This document shows, piece by piece, positions 1 through 11,710 of a stretch of DNA of 64,000 nt (position 1 is the stretch's first letter; the number at the start of each line of letters is the position of its first letter). A program made the translations under genes and the position numbers. The notes below the pieces were generated by a model, which saw only the letters and a program-made list of their open reading frames with translations, made no database searches and was not told the origin of the DNA. Location of the stretch: positions 48,698,469-48,762,468 of the forward strand of contig CM076996.1 of assembly GCA_039090855.1 (NCBI GenBank), read 5' to 3'. The DNA comes from Macrothele yani (lineage: Eukaryota > Arthropoda > Arachnida > Araneae > Macrothelidae).

Positions 1-1798
1 CATTTCAGTGTTTCGGACGGTTGAAATTGTTGTTTTTAGGTAAAACGAAGCAATCTGGCAAAGTTGAAGCGTTATGTTAATATTTTCCCAAATTCCCCCA
101 GATGGAGATAATGCTTCCATTGCTAATATTCCTGTTACAGAAAATGAATAATATTTTCCGTCAAATTGAGAAGCTAAAGTTTCCTTCGTAACTTTCTCTG
201 CATGGCAAAATTAAAATTTCGGTTCATTCGTCGTGCCTCAGTACAAATAGGTTTTACTGAACTAATGTCTGAGTCATTCTATTTTGATTCTTATAAACAG
301 GAATTACTCTTGTTTGGCTACAGATTTTTTTAGGTTAATGAAGGTAACACAATTAATTTTACCTCAGACGAAAAATAGTTGCTGATTTTTATGACGCAAT
401 TTTATCTCTTATAAGAAAGGTATTGGAATTATTTTTCAACAGATTCTAGTAGGTGATTGAATATTGCACAATGTTAGGCAGTTTCTGGATCCTCATGACT
501 TTCGTTTTTCAAAAACATCTCTTAAAGTAAACGACTAAAATGTAATCAAAATATTGCTATACTGGGTTCCGGTGATAATGCGCACCATAACTGAAAGATA
601 AGTTACTTTACTGAATTTCAAAGGCAGTGAACTAAGTATAATCGTCCTTAAGATGGTATTAGAAACATAACGTTGACGTGATGTTCCCAAATTTTTGAAG
701 CATCGCATAGTCAAAATACTTTCCTGCCGTGCGTAATGGAAGCGTGAATTGTATCGACTTCGGCCCCTTACTTCGGCCCCTTCCTCTTGTCACGTTCCTC
801 AGCAGTGACCGAAGTAACGAAGGAATGGCTGTCGGTCTGCTTTCAGACTGCCACTGCAAATTACTGGAAGAAAAGGGAAACGTATTGCACACGTAGTCTG
901 GCAAAGGTTAAGCGCGAAACGCAAAACTATGAACTGAGACGTACTACAGATGTTATGCACATGTCAAGACGGCAAGTGGCAAGTGATAAGTCCTTGTGGC
1001 GTAGGTTAATTAAATAGTAACACTGTACTATCAATTTGTCGCAAGGATTATTTCAAGGAAACCTTAATGAGAGAAACGCAAGCTTAAGGGTGTTCGGAAA
1101 AGAAAGTGAAACGCAAAGCTTAAGGGTATTTGCAGGAAGCCCAACCTAGGTGAGATTAACTCCGAAATCCGATTAAGTGGGGAGTGGAGATTTCGGAAAT
1201 TTTTAAAAGAGAAGGGTCACTTTTTGAAGTGGAAGAGAGGGAGGTCGGGTCGTAATTTTGGCGTCGCTATACGAAAAGCACGAATTTCGGGGTCTGGGGT
1301 CCATATAGCATGAGCGAAGACCAAGTCAAATGAGCATTCCTTAACCTGACCTTCGATAAGTCCCAAGCCACAAAGTATAAGCGAAACAAACTGTTTGTTA
1401 TTGTTACAAAGGCTCCGTATTCTATATTTTTTTAAGTGGTGATTCTATGGAAGGAACCAACAAAATTATGTGACGGCTCTCGTTGGATCGCTGCTATGTT
1501 AAGAAAGAGAAAGGAACGAGGGTCGTTACATAAAGTGGTGCAGACGGAGAAACAATCAGTGGTTTAAATACAGTAGTTTCTGCCGAACACTTCAACACTT
1601 GTGTCCCCCTTCCATCATGCTTAGCCTCCGTAGTAGCCACCCAGTTCTACGCAGCTGGCATCGCCACTGCTACTAAGCTATCTTGAAAGAGAACGTAGAG
1701 CACCTCCATAGTCGCTCTGCTACTACGATTTTCTTGGCAATATTTGGGTACATCGCTATTATGGAAGGTTACTCTTTGCAGCTAGTTTCTCTCTTGGT
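1..1798. other. Unannotated sequence
   Basis: No recognisable gene, RNA or complete mobile element was found on either strand. The only open stretches are short (under 90 codons), low in information and unlike any family I know. A small internal repeat of about 20 bp (containing GCAAGCTTAAGGG-like sequence) occurs near 1077 and 1113. Confidence 0.5.
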
Positions 1799-2792
1799 CA
1801 GTGTTTCCCAACCAGGGTTCCGCGAAATTTTAAAAGAGCAAATATTTACATTAGAGTAAATGTAGATGTTACATATAAGACGTAAGAATAATGAAAATCA
1901 AATGTAAATATGCTTTATTTTGTATGTGGAGAGAGAGCTGTCATGACGGAGTAATTTCTGCCTTGGTGGAAATTTCGTTGGTCGACTTGCTACTACGTCG
2001 AGTCACGCTCATGCGCAGGAACACACTTGTGGTGACCCGCCTCGTACTGTAGCACAGCACCAGTAGTTACGAGAATCGATAAGCCGCCAGCAATAAGGCG
2101 CCGAACCTTCCTAGAAAAATTCCAACTTTAAAAAAATCCAGGGTCATCACTTCTAAAGTTCCTCGAATATTCCAGACTTCCTCTATCTGCCCGTAGTGAT
2201 TTAATTAGTGATATTATACTTACGTTCTGTTGCCTGTGTAAATACTTTTGTGAACGGGTGAAAACAATTAAGACTTGTGTGTTTTTAAGATATGGAAGTT
2301 CGTAAAACGTATTCGTACGTCACATGATCAAGAAAACAGTGCAGGGAACAGTAAACCTACCAGTGACCAAAGTAAAGTAAGTGATGGCGATTCGATGTCC
2401 AAACTAAATACAAGTAGTAAGAGCCGAGAGTTAACGGACACTAGGAAGAATCGCCTTTATTGTGAAAGCTATTTAGCAATGGGCTTTACCTAATCTGGTT
2501 ATGAACATTGTTCCATTTCATTATGTATTATTTGTGGCAAAAAACTGATCAACTAACTTAGTGAAAAATATAATTTGTGTTAGAATCGTTGCTTATATCT
2601 CTTTTCATCCCAATTCAATATTGATTACGTCATTTTATTCGTTCTTTTTAGATAATCTGTTAAAATAAGCTAAATATCATGCAAATGGCTTAACATTGTG
2701 TAGGCCTGGCGTAATTATGCGAGCTGGGCTTCCGCAATGTCTGAAGGCCTACTTCAAGGGTTCCGCGAAGTACAAAAGGTTTGGAAACACTG
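1799..2792 (+). mobile_element. Non-autonomous hAT element with 8-bp target duplication
   Basis: The left end reads CAGTGTTTCCCAACC and the right end, reverse-complemented, reads CAGTGTTTCCAAACC, a 14/15 terminal inverted repeat of hAT type. The flanks are CTCTTGGT (1791-1798) and CTCTAGGT (2793-2800), an 8-bp target duplication with one mismatch, the length made by hAT transposases. A 13-nt sequence, AGGGTTCCGCGAA, lies just inside both ends in the same orientation and may be a subterminal binding site. The element is about 994 bp and keeps only a broken N-terminal coding fragment, so it would depend on a transposase supplied elsewhere. Confidence 0.9.
2275..2571 (+). pseudogene. hAT transposase N-terminus (BED-finger region), broken
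   Basis: Reading from 2275 gives a Lys/Ser-rich lead, then RLYCESYLAMGFT, an in-frame stop (TAA at about 2491), and SGYEHCSISLCIICGKKL in the same frame. This is the pattern of hAT (Charlie/SCAND3-like) proteins: a tyrosine-phenylalanine block followed by a CxxC finger with residues like CVVCGE. The BED-type finger binds transposon ends. Only the start of the finger remains; the histidines, the RNase H-like catalytic domain and the dimerisation region are all absent. It lies inside the hAT element at 1799-2792 and shares its orientation. Two internal stops show it is dead. A domesticated short protein is conceivable but nothing supports it. Confidence 0.7.
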
Positions 2793-5700
2793 CTCTAGGT
2801 GTTGGACTCGACTAAGAGAATGACCATTCCTTGCTTCCTTGGCATTTCAACATGCATACCATGGATATTCTGTCACAATGCAACTGAATGAAGCTCAGGA
2901 TTTTTGATAGGTAATCCTTTTCCCTACCACTTGTTTAAGCAAGCCCAGTCACCATTCCTTTTTGGTGCTGCCCATCTATACCCAGACCCCCGGTTTTTCG
3001 AGTTGTGTTTCTCCAAGGCTACAGTGTATCCCCTATTTCTGCATGCCTGCTGTTTTCAATAGTGCCAACACAACTGAGCGCTCTGCTTTTGTTCCTTCTC
3101 TGCTAGCTGTGAAAAACAAAACTTTGTCTTCTAAAATACGACAATGTTGTTCCTCTGGCTTCCCAAATTCCTCTTCGTGACCCAGGCGCTGTCCGAGTTT
3201 ACTATGTCTGGGAGAGTTCCCTCTTCGTGATCCTCGCAAAATGAAGGGGGCTATTTTGGGGATTCTTTTCACTGCATGCATTTTTGCTTCTTAAATTATC
3301 TCATTTCCGCAACTCCCTAAAAGTCTTTATCCCATCATTTTCATATAGTACTTAAACTATTTTCTCTCAGTTCTGACTCAATAAAAGTGCCTGATACCTG
3401 TGGTAGCTTCATCACATCACTGCTTGACTGGAGATTATGACCTATTAATGTTCTATTGATAATAATATATCCATCTGTTTTCTTAAAATTGATCATGCAT
3501 ATTACTAGTACTGCAATTTCAAATATCGTCTGACTCCCTATGAGTTTGAATTCACTGAATTGTAAACATAGATGTTAAATTTCTTTGAATCCTTCAACCT
3601 TGGAAGAAGAAAAATATCTTACTTTTGTAGCTATACTGGAAATGTTTCAGCGCTTGGTGCTCGATATCAAACATTTCAGTCATTGTTCAGCCTGCACACA
3701 TTTAAAAATCTTTTTCAATGTTTTCGCATCGACTGATGCAGTTTTCCTTCATATTCATCGTATTTATTTAAAGAAATCATCAGAAACTTGCGTGAAGCAA
3801 TATTCGAGAGATATCTTTCCGTCTGAAATAAACGAAATTTCTAAACACAACTGAAATGAAATCTTTGTTCGTTGTTCAGTGATAGAAAATAAACTAAATT
3901 TCTGAGGTGTGGGCTAGAATAGATATTCAAGCAATTTATTCTGCGTGTCAAGAAATAAAGTGTCAGATGAGGTTGATATGTCGGTGGGTATGGATTAGGG
4001 AGGCAGTTTTTAGGTCCCGGAGGAAGTCTTCTGCTGTAATAGTTCGCTTCTCTGCGTTGGTCAGCTACACTCCGTCTCATTAGCATTGCCTCATCCAAAG
4101 GAAAAAAGGGTCCAAAACGCCCAAAGTAAGGGGAAAAACAAAACTAGGATAAAATAAAGAAAAAAATGTTTCGCAAGGAAAAATAGAAATTCTTTTCTTA
4201 GGAGGAACAAATTCAATTACAGGCAGAACGGTTTGTGTGGGAATGAGAACACTTGCCAGAAATAAACCTCACTCCTCCCATGAATATTGGGTCCAAGTAG
4301 ATATTTTTTACTATTTGAACTTTTATTTTGTTATTTTCAGAGCATTCATCCGAAATGCAGAGGGGAAAAAGAAAGTACGCAAGCGCCATGGTAACGAATT
4401 CGTTTAAATTTCTGGAGAAGATTTCCCCTTTTGGATTGTTATATATAGCTCATATCCAAAATTGATTCACCACTGCACTTCTGGCGAATACAAATTATGC
4501 AGCCAAAAACAGAATATTCCTGAACATGTGCTCATGCAGGAATATATTGCGATGCCTAGATCACAGATACGAAACGACATTGTTTCCAGTAAAACAGGCT
4601 TCTTGTAACAAAATGTGACAGTTCACTCATTTAGAATACCTAATATAAGAACTGTATATTTTGAAAAAAAAATCAAATCAAGAAGGCAGAAGGGAAACAT
4701 CGAAATCTCTTTCCACTTGAAACAATTTTTCGAAAAATTAACACCAAAAGTTTCATAGCAAATTGCTTTAATACAGCTAGTTCTCTATTTCACGCAAGAT
4801 ACGTTCTGCACAGGTAGGCTGTTGGTTTCAAAGCACTGGCTCAAAATTTTATTGGAATTCAAAACTTCTAGAAATAAATTTCAAAAATATACCTAAATTC
4901 TAAAACAGACATTTTCCAAGAACTCTGAAAATCCGAACCGTTAATGTTACGACAGTGTTACTTTGCAGCTATTTTTGTCTAGCGAAAGTGAGCGACATGC
5001 TACAGACATGCTACATTCCACCCAGTCTCGGAACGGGAATGAGATGTCCTTAACAAAGTCAGCGAAAGTACTATGCGTGTTCAATTCTTTTTCTGGAGTA
5101 GTGAATACATACAGTTGGTAGTACAGTTTCTAGAGAGTTCATGATAACTTACAGAAATCAACACAACAGTTATTAGAGAAGTCACTGTTAAAAGTGGAAA
5201 TCGAAGTGGTATGGAAACTTCTATCTTGTGAGCATTCTTTCTAGTGTGCCATAGTGTTTTTTTTTTTTTTTTTTTCGTCTTTTGGAAGAATTTCCTGATT
5301 TTATATGCATGTATTAGCTGAAGTAAAGTTTGGTTTCAGCTGATTCTTTTTGCATGTCTTTGCTAAAGTAAAGTTTAGTTTCGAAGTGTTTTCACGTGTG
5401 TTTCTGATATATGACCACGTTTTGGGTGCACAGTAACATCAACCCACTTTGCACTTCCACCAAAAAGCTTGATAGATCTTTTCCACGAACATAAAGTACT
5501 GGGAATGGAACAACTATCTTCGCCTGTTTATATTTGCACCATTGCACATATTCATGAATAAAGACGTAACCATACACATATTTATTGATGATCTAAAAAC
5601 TTTGAATGGTCAAAAAAAAAAAGCATTTCACCGAATTGGCGAGATAGATAGAAAACCGCGTTTTTTATGATCTCATTTTCATTTTATTTTGATTTAAGGA

Positions 5701-6314
5701 GGTTACTTTTTACATCAGGATTTCTTCGAATGAAGTAATATTTGTTTCCTGCCGTAATACCACTCTGTGTCTGAGAATTCGTAAGCAAGAGTTGAAGACG
5801 TAGGAAACTTGAACTAGTTGCAGGAAATTGTGTTCGAAATTCTATCAAATAAGCTCGTCGTATTTACTTGCCATCATGAAGTTGACCCTTGAAGCAAAAA
5901 AGACCATATCAGAAAAACAAGCGCACAGCAAAATATGTAATACGAATTCTTGATGTTACGAAAATAATAAAGATTTGAGAATACAAAGTTTTCCGCGACC
6001 TATCTGTTAAAACATAATATCATTATATGTAGTCGAACCATTTTATAATATTAGCCAAAATGTCCATACGTTTTAAAGTTTATGGAGAAATTTGAGATAA
6101 CCGTGAAATCTGAAATTAACAAAGCAAATAACATTTAACTAAACTATTTAAAGAACCTACAATATTTAGAAATTTGCCTTTCCCAGTCAGTAGGTTGACT
6201 GGGAACCTAAAATGAAAACTTTCTGAAACTTGCCCAAAGGAAACAGAATTTCTGAAAAAAAAATCATCTTTATTCAATTTTGATTTCTGTACTAGCATGA
6301 AATTGAAATATAAT
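2793..6314. other. Unannotated AT-rich sequence
   Basis: No gene or identifiable element was seen. It holds a 19-nt poly-T run (5257-5275) and a diverged tandem duplication of about 32 bp (5306-5337 and 5351-5382, around the shared AAGTAAAGTTT). Short open frames here have no recognisable motif. Confidence 0.5.
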
Positions 6315-7005
6315 TTATGGGTGAAATCAACGACGGGTCTGGACCTTGATATATCAGATTTCAATGATTTTTGGTTTATGGTTTGTACCTATGGAGCATG
6401 TGAAAAATCTAAATTTTCAGATATTGTGAGTCAGCGGTTTTTTTATTTCTGATTTACAAAAAAAGGCAGAAAACATCAAATTTTGCATGAATGCCAGTTA
6501 CCAAAAAACGTATGCAGGTAATAATGCTATATTATACATCTATAGCTCTTTTTAAAGAAATTTTTATGGGCTTTAATTTGATATGCAACACAACCCGCCG
6601 CCCCGGTGGCGCAGTGGTCTAAGGCGCTGGCCTCTGATCATTCGTCCGTAAGGGGTCCGGGTTCGAATCCCGGTCAGGCATGGATGTTGTGTTTGTCTTA
6701 CGGCACTGGCTCTCTCCCTTCCCTGGAACCAGTGACCCTAAATTAGGGACGGGCGACTGCTTATAGCCCATTGAGTTGCTCACGGTGGTCGTTAAACCTC
6801 CAATCCCCCCCCAAAAAAAACACAACCCACTTTGGGAGCATAAAACGTTTTTGACAAAATTTCAAAATTTTTGATTTTGAAAATCTCAAAAACACCCCTT
6901 TTTATTTAAAAAAAAACACACATGCTAATATTACACATGTTGGTTATACGTATACAAAGTTTGAAGATGGAGGAATGATGCGTTTTTGAGAAACCGAATT
7001 TTGAA
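6315..7005 (+). repeat. Left arm of a long inverted repeat
   Basis: Reverse-complementing 9905-10355 gives a sequence that aligns through most of this interval. Shared blocks include ACCTATGGAGCATGTGAAAA, the GGGCTTTAAT region and the GATGGAG..ATGAT block near the inner edge. A SINE1 inserted here accounts for the extra length of this arm. The outer edge is fuzzy because similarity fades near 6300. Long inverted arms are typical of fold-back or long-TIR DNA transposons, but two opposed copies of one repeat would look the same. Confidence 0.75.
6597..6818 (+). mobile_element. SINE1 copy, full length, 10-bp target duplication
   Basis: The copy opens with a tRNA-like head (A box TGGCGCAGTGG, B box GGTTCGAATCC), followed by a conserved body and a C-rich then A-rich tail. 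AACACAACCC flanks it at 6587-6596 and 6819-6828. The insertion splits the left inverted-repeat arm, so it came after that element. The same family recurs at 11669-20229 (split), 34340-34442, 38709-38923, 55832-56032, 62516-62650 and 63560-63770. Confidence 0.93.
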
Positions 7006-8250
7006 GACTAGTATATCTGTAGTATATAGGTAATTATCGATAATTACTGAGCTGGCTATTGATGTATTCAGCTAAATTTTTGGAAATGTCATCTATGGAT
7101 ACCCAGCCAAAACAGACTTGCTGGGTCAGCACTGGGCCATTGCTGGCAGCCAGCACTGCCAGCAATGGCCCATCACTATGTTGCCGCTGCCGAACCGTCG
7201 ATAAAATGTCCGGGCGGCCAACAGAAGGGCCATCAGTTCAGGCCAGCAGCTGGCCAACAGTTGGCACCCCATCAATTGTCATATGCCACAACAGGGCCAT
7301 CAGTTATCCTACACAGGAAGTAGCTGCCACAAGTGGCCCTTCAGCGTGCCTGCTAGCACGTGCCAGAAATAATGGCTAGCCTAATGTGGTCCGCTAGTTT
7401 GCCGGTAGTGGCAGCCGGCAACCACGTGACGTAAATGATGGCTTGCCGAATCTTGTCCCCCAGTTTCCCAGTAGTAGCCATAAAAAAAAATAAAACAAAG
7501 GATAACCGCAGTTTCCCAAAATTACAACTTCTTTTTTCTCCCCTTACGAAACTTGTGAATTATAGCACTGCGCTGGGGAAATTTTCTCAACAGACCGGAA
7601 AAACGCCCGTTTGGATCTGGGTGGATACGAACCAGGGCTGTCAGCTTTCTACCGACCGGACTAATTTGCCGCGCACGAGCGTGTGCTTGAAGCTGTCTGT
7701 TTCGTGCGGAATGTGAAATCGAATGGTTCTCTCTTTCATTTTACAATATTGCGAGGTATTTTTTCATAAAAGTCAGTTTCATATAATTCATAAATTTATT
7801 ATTTCAACGTAACGATAGATTTTTTACCTTAAGGGAACTTCACTCATTTTCAAGGAGTGTACCAACTTAAAAGTCGTATTCCAAAGTTATGTACTGTCCT
7901 TGTCGTCTTGAAAGGCGATTGTTGAATTAATATATATTTACCCGGGTTCATGTCCCATTCTGTTACATTTTTAACGTTGTATCTTTTCTTTCCGTTTTCC
8001 GAAGCTACATTTGTTTTAAAGAAGAAATATATTTTATTTTACTTCTCGTTATTTTTAGAAGCGAATTCCTCCCAGTCTTGTGTATTCAACCCATGGATGA
8101 GTACATTATATCCACATAGCGTTGCTTTTTTTTCTTTCAAATAATTAATTAATTTTGTACGCGAGTAATTCTTTTTTTTCCAACAAACGTTTTTTAATGT
8201 TTTTCCAGGACATTTGTTTCAAGCGGTTTCAAATTTTTTCTTGTTATTCA

Positions 8251-8335
8251 CCCACTCCATTCCATGAATTGTTATTCATGGGATGAATAACATCCCACTC
8301 CATTCCATGAATAACAATTCATGGAATGGAGTGGG
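8251..8335. repeat. Perfect 31-bp inverted duplication
   Basis: Positions 8251-8281 and 8305-8335 are exact reverse complements (left arm starts CCCACTCCATTCCATGAA), with a 23-nt spacer that contains a third partial copy of the same words. The lack of any mismatch suggests a recent origin. Confidence 0.95.
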
Positions 8336-8566
8336 TCTATTTCATGGCTGTAATCTAGTATTTCATGGCTTAATCTGATATCTTCATCGACGTGGAATTC
8401 CATTAGGAAATTAGTTCGCCTCTCTACATATGGATTTTTTTTCTTAACATCCACTGTAATAACACGATGGCGATAGAGTCGTCTTCAACTAACTGGTACC
8501 ATGAGAGACACAGCAAGTGTTGTTTCTGAGCATGCACAGTCCCGTTGCTTCCACCTGCTGTTGGGG

Positions 8567-8631
8567 TTGAATTGGTTGCCAGCAACGTGCCACTAGTGGC
8601 ACTTGTGGCACGTTGCTAGCAACCAATTCAA
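8567..8631. repeat. 27-bp inverted duplication, one mismatch
   Basis: Positions 8567-8593 and 8605-8631 are reverse complements apart from one base, with an 11-nt loop. The left arm begins TTGAATTGGTTGCC. Confidence 0.93.
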
Positions 8632-9230
8632 CGAGGTTTGTGATAGTAAAATTTTGGAGGCCCACAATTCACGGCGATGATGCAGTGCCATCAATGGCTC
8701 GCCTACTGATAGCGCTGCCACCAACGGACCGCTACCGGGCCGTGAGCGGCAGATTTCAGCCAGCAGTGACCCATCACTGCCAGCTGGTTGCCAGCAGTTT
8801 CCCAGCACTTGTGTTTTTGCGGGGTAGTTTCTCATCACTACATGGCAGGTATTCTAGTAATGGGCAGATACATATGGTAACTTTGTTAATTCAAAATAAA
8901 ATTTTATTACTTGATAGGCTAAATCATCTGGGTGAAGTTGTTCAAAATGAAGCAGAGTGGTAGTTAAACATTTTAAAACTCAAAAAAATTTTCAGTTTTC
9001 ATTTGTTCTTATACTGTACTATTTACACAGTTCATATCATTTGTGGTCATGCAGTCCAGTAGCAAAAAATATTTACAGTAAATAATTATATTAGCTAATA
9101 AGACTCCTAGTTTACTATACAGATTTTCAAATTCTTTGTTCTTTCTTTTGAATAAGTTGATGTGAATCTACTTTGCTTGTAACGTTTTCTATAAAACAGT
9201 TGTTGAAGCTGACATTTCTTCTTGTGTAAG

Positions 9231-9700
9231 TTAGTACATTCTTCCTGTTGATGTGAAGGGATCAACTTTTCTCAAGAAAGTATTAGCCGAAACATCCAGA
9301 ATATCAAGTCGAGGTTTGTGATAGTAAAATGATGGAGCTGGTCCTTTAGGGGGAAGAACGCTAACTTTGTAATCATTTGATTCACGATTTTTACCAAGAA
9401 TACAAGCAAGCCACCAAGAACCATCATAAACAACTGTGATGAATCCAGACTCAACTTCTTGACACTCAGTTGTGCTTTCTGAAGGTACTGGTGGTGCCTC
9501 TATGGATTCTCGAGTACTGAAAGAATATGGTTTTGTCACCATTTGTGAGTTAGGCAGTGGAATGACTTCTGTGTTCCGTATACTGTTTGTGACTCATTAA
9601 AATGTGAAGACAGTCTTTTCTCCTTTTCATAGTACTTCTTCATTTGTTCAGTATATGAAATTTCTGCCTGGTGTGTTTTCTTTTGCAAAATCATAAAGAT
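9231..9700 (-). pseudogene. C-terminal remnant of a repeat-associated protein (YDGSWW domain), frameshifted
   Basis: From about 9700 down, a basic coiled stretch (QMKKYYEKEKRLSSHF, then GTQKSFHC) runs in one frame. A shift near 9545 leads into the frame starting MVTKPYSFSTRE. That frame continues through GFITVVYDGSWW, VLPPKGPAPSF and a C-terminal TSTGRMY and stops at 9231. The layout (basic helix, GTxxFH motif, then a small WYD/W-type beta domain and a TSTGR-like end) resembles uncharacterised proteins that occur in many copies in invertebrate genomes and that I associate with DNA transposons; this is recollection, not a search. It lies inside the inverted-repeat structure and is probably the decayed payload. 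Its function is unknown. Confidence 0.5.
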
Positions 9701-9904
9701 GTCGAGGAGTCATTATCTAACAGGAAGCGACATAACAAGTGAAAATAGGAAGCAGGTATGAGATTATTCTGCATGTTGTGTCTTGAATAATATCAGCATT
9801 AATTCATATTTATTACTTGTTCCTTACTGTTGGATGTTGTTCTTGAAAATTACTGCATATCAGTACTTTCACTGCTCTTTATCATAACTACATTCTTCTT
9901 AAAT

Positions 9905-10355
9905 TCAAAAATCTGTTTCTCAAAACCCTATCATTTCTCCATCTTCAAACTTTGCATATCTCTAGTCAACATGTGTAAGATTAACATGTGCTTCTTTAAA
10001 AGAATTTGAAATGGGTGTTTTTAAGATTATTAAAATAAAGTTTTTGAAAATTTATCAAAAACGTTTTGTGCTCCAAAGTGGGTTGTGCTGCATATCATAT
10101 TAAAGCCCATAACAGAGATATAGATGAGCCCTCTAGCATCATTACCTACAGACTTATTTTTTTTGTGTGTGAATGGCATTCTTGCAAAATTTGGCATTTT
10201 TTGCAGTCTTTGAAAATCAGAAATAAAAAAACCACGGACCCAAAAAATCTGAAAATTTAGATTTTTCACATGCTCCATAGGTACAAAATAAACCAAAAAT
10301 AATTGAAATCTGAGACATCAAGGTCCCAAAATATTTTTTATTCGTTGATTTGTCA
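9905..10355 (-). repeat. Right arm of the long inverted repeat
   Basis: This is the reverse-complement partner of 6315-7005 and lacks the SINE insertion. The best-preserved part is about 10060-10310. Scattered substitutions and small indels show the arms are old. Confidence 0.75.
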
Positions 10356-11657
10356 TGGAATATGCCTATTGATTGCCAAATGTTTTAGTGCATCATATTC
10401 ATTCTATGACATTTATCTCAACTGGAGCCTCCAAGTACTGTCTGCTTCTGTCTATGCCTGGATGATCGTTGCTTAGTTCGCACAGACTCTCAGAATTCCC
10501 TTCTAAGCAAATAAGGCGTCACATGCAGTAATATAAGACAATGCGAAACTGGCTAAATGAAATTATTTACATCAGATTTCAAGAAACCTAAAAAATATTT
10601 TGATTTGATTCAGCACACTAGTATGTTCTAATTCACAATATTGTTTCATAGATCTGAAAAGCTGATCGATAAATTGCCCACTTGTGTGACCGGAAATTCT
10701 TAGTCTTTTAGAATTCACCAGGGTCGTAGGTTAAAAAGTCACTGATCGCTTAACTGTCACTACCGAAATAACGATGAAATTTAATTTCTGAGCCTTTTGC
10801 AGAAATCACCGTTTCAACACAAACCAAACGTGTTCAGAGGTACATTAACGATAGGCATTCAGTTTCCGACATCACCTGATTGTGACGAGGCGCGGCGGCA
10901 TTAGTAAGTCGTTCAATGTATCTTACCAATGAAAATAATTTGTGAATTTTTTCTTGTATCGTGAAATCTAATAGCTTTGTTTCCGAAAGGTGATACATGG
11001 AAATTATCAATACAAATGTCATGAAAATTTCTACTCTTCTATCTAACCTTTTTTAACTTTGCCCCATCACACACACAAAGGCATGCGCGCTCTAAGCCGG
11101 AAAGATTGTTTAATTTTTAAAAACCTAGGATCTGCATAACAGGTATGAATCACTAGACGAAATTAAATTGCATATTTGAACAATAAAATAAATTCCTTGT
11201 TGTTTTCCTGCATGCATTCTTTCTTTTAGGTTTTGCCCCTTTTCGACCACTTCTGTCACTTGCAGTACAAAAAGGCAGCGACCAATCAATCATTCAGCAA
11301 TACGCAGAAAAATGCACTCAAAACAGAGTTCTGGAAGTAAGATGGGGAGTTTTTCGTTCAGTAGGAAATTCACCAGAAATAGTAGCTATGGGTGATGATA
11401 TATTTTTTGGTCTTTTCTTCCGTGCCTTTTCATACTGTTCATAAGTGCACTGTTCTCCGGTATGCATTGGTAAATTTCAATATAACTTCTTACTGTGAAT
11501 TTCCGCACGACCCTCTCTGTTGTTCTAATCGTTTTTAATAAGTATAAGTACTCACGTGCATAAATGCAATAGAAAAATTAATAATCAGTATGTGTGTTAA
11601 CGGGTTTGTAGTGTTTCCCAAGAATTGTAATGGTGCGCTAGGATTTCTAAATTAGGT
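10356..11657. other. Unannotated sequence
   Basis: No gene or repeat structure was recognised. The short open frames have no motif. Confidence 0.5.
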
Positions 11658-11668
11658 CAACTGCTCTG

Positions 11669-11710
11669 TTTTTGTTTTTTTGTTTTGAGGTTTAACAACC
11701 ACCTCAATGG
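11669..11710 (-). mobile_element. SINE1 copy, 3' part (separated from 20052-20229)
   Basis: Read on the minus strand this is the SINE1 end (GGTTGTTAAACCTC) followed by an A-rich tail. The outer duplication CAACTGCTCTG (11658-11668) matches CAACTGCTGTG at 20229-20239. So this fragment and 20052-20229 are one SINE copy, split by an 8.3-kb LINE. About nine bases of the SINE are deleted beside the junction. Confidence 0.85.

Larger units (their letters stand above)
7006..9230. other. Interior of inverted-repeat element, GC-rich palindromic patches
   Basis: No intact gene. Two patches (about 7100-7350 and 8570-8830) are rich in GCCAGC/TGGCC-like words and resemble each other loosely. Three hairpin-forming palindromes lie here: 7134-7171, 8251-8335 and 8567-8631. 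The open frames across these patches look like products of GC-rich repeats rather than genes. Confidence 0.5.

Noticed and set aside
7059..7379. 106-codon open frame
   Set aside because: It covers a GC-rich, palindromic, repetitive patch with no domain, and similar words occur at 8590-8830 in other frames.
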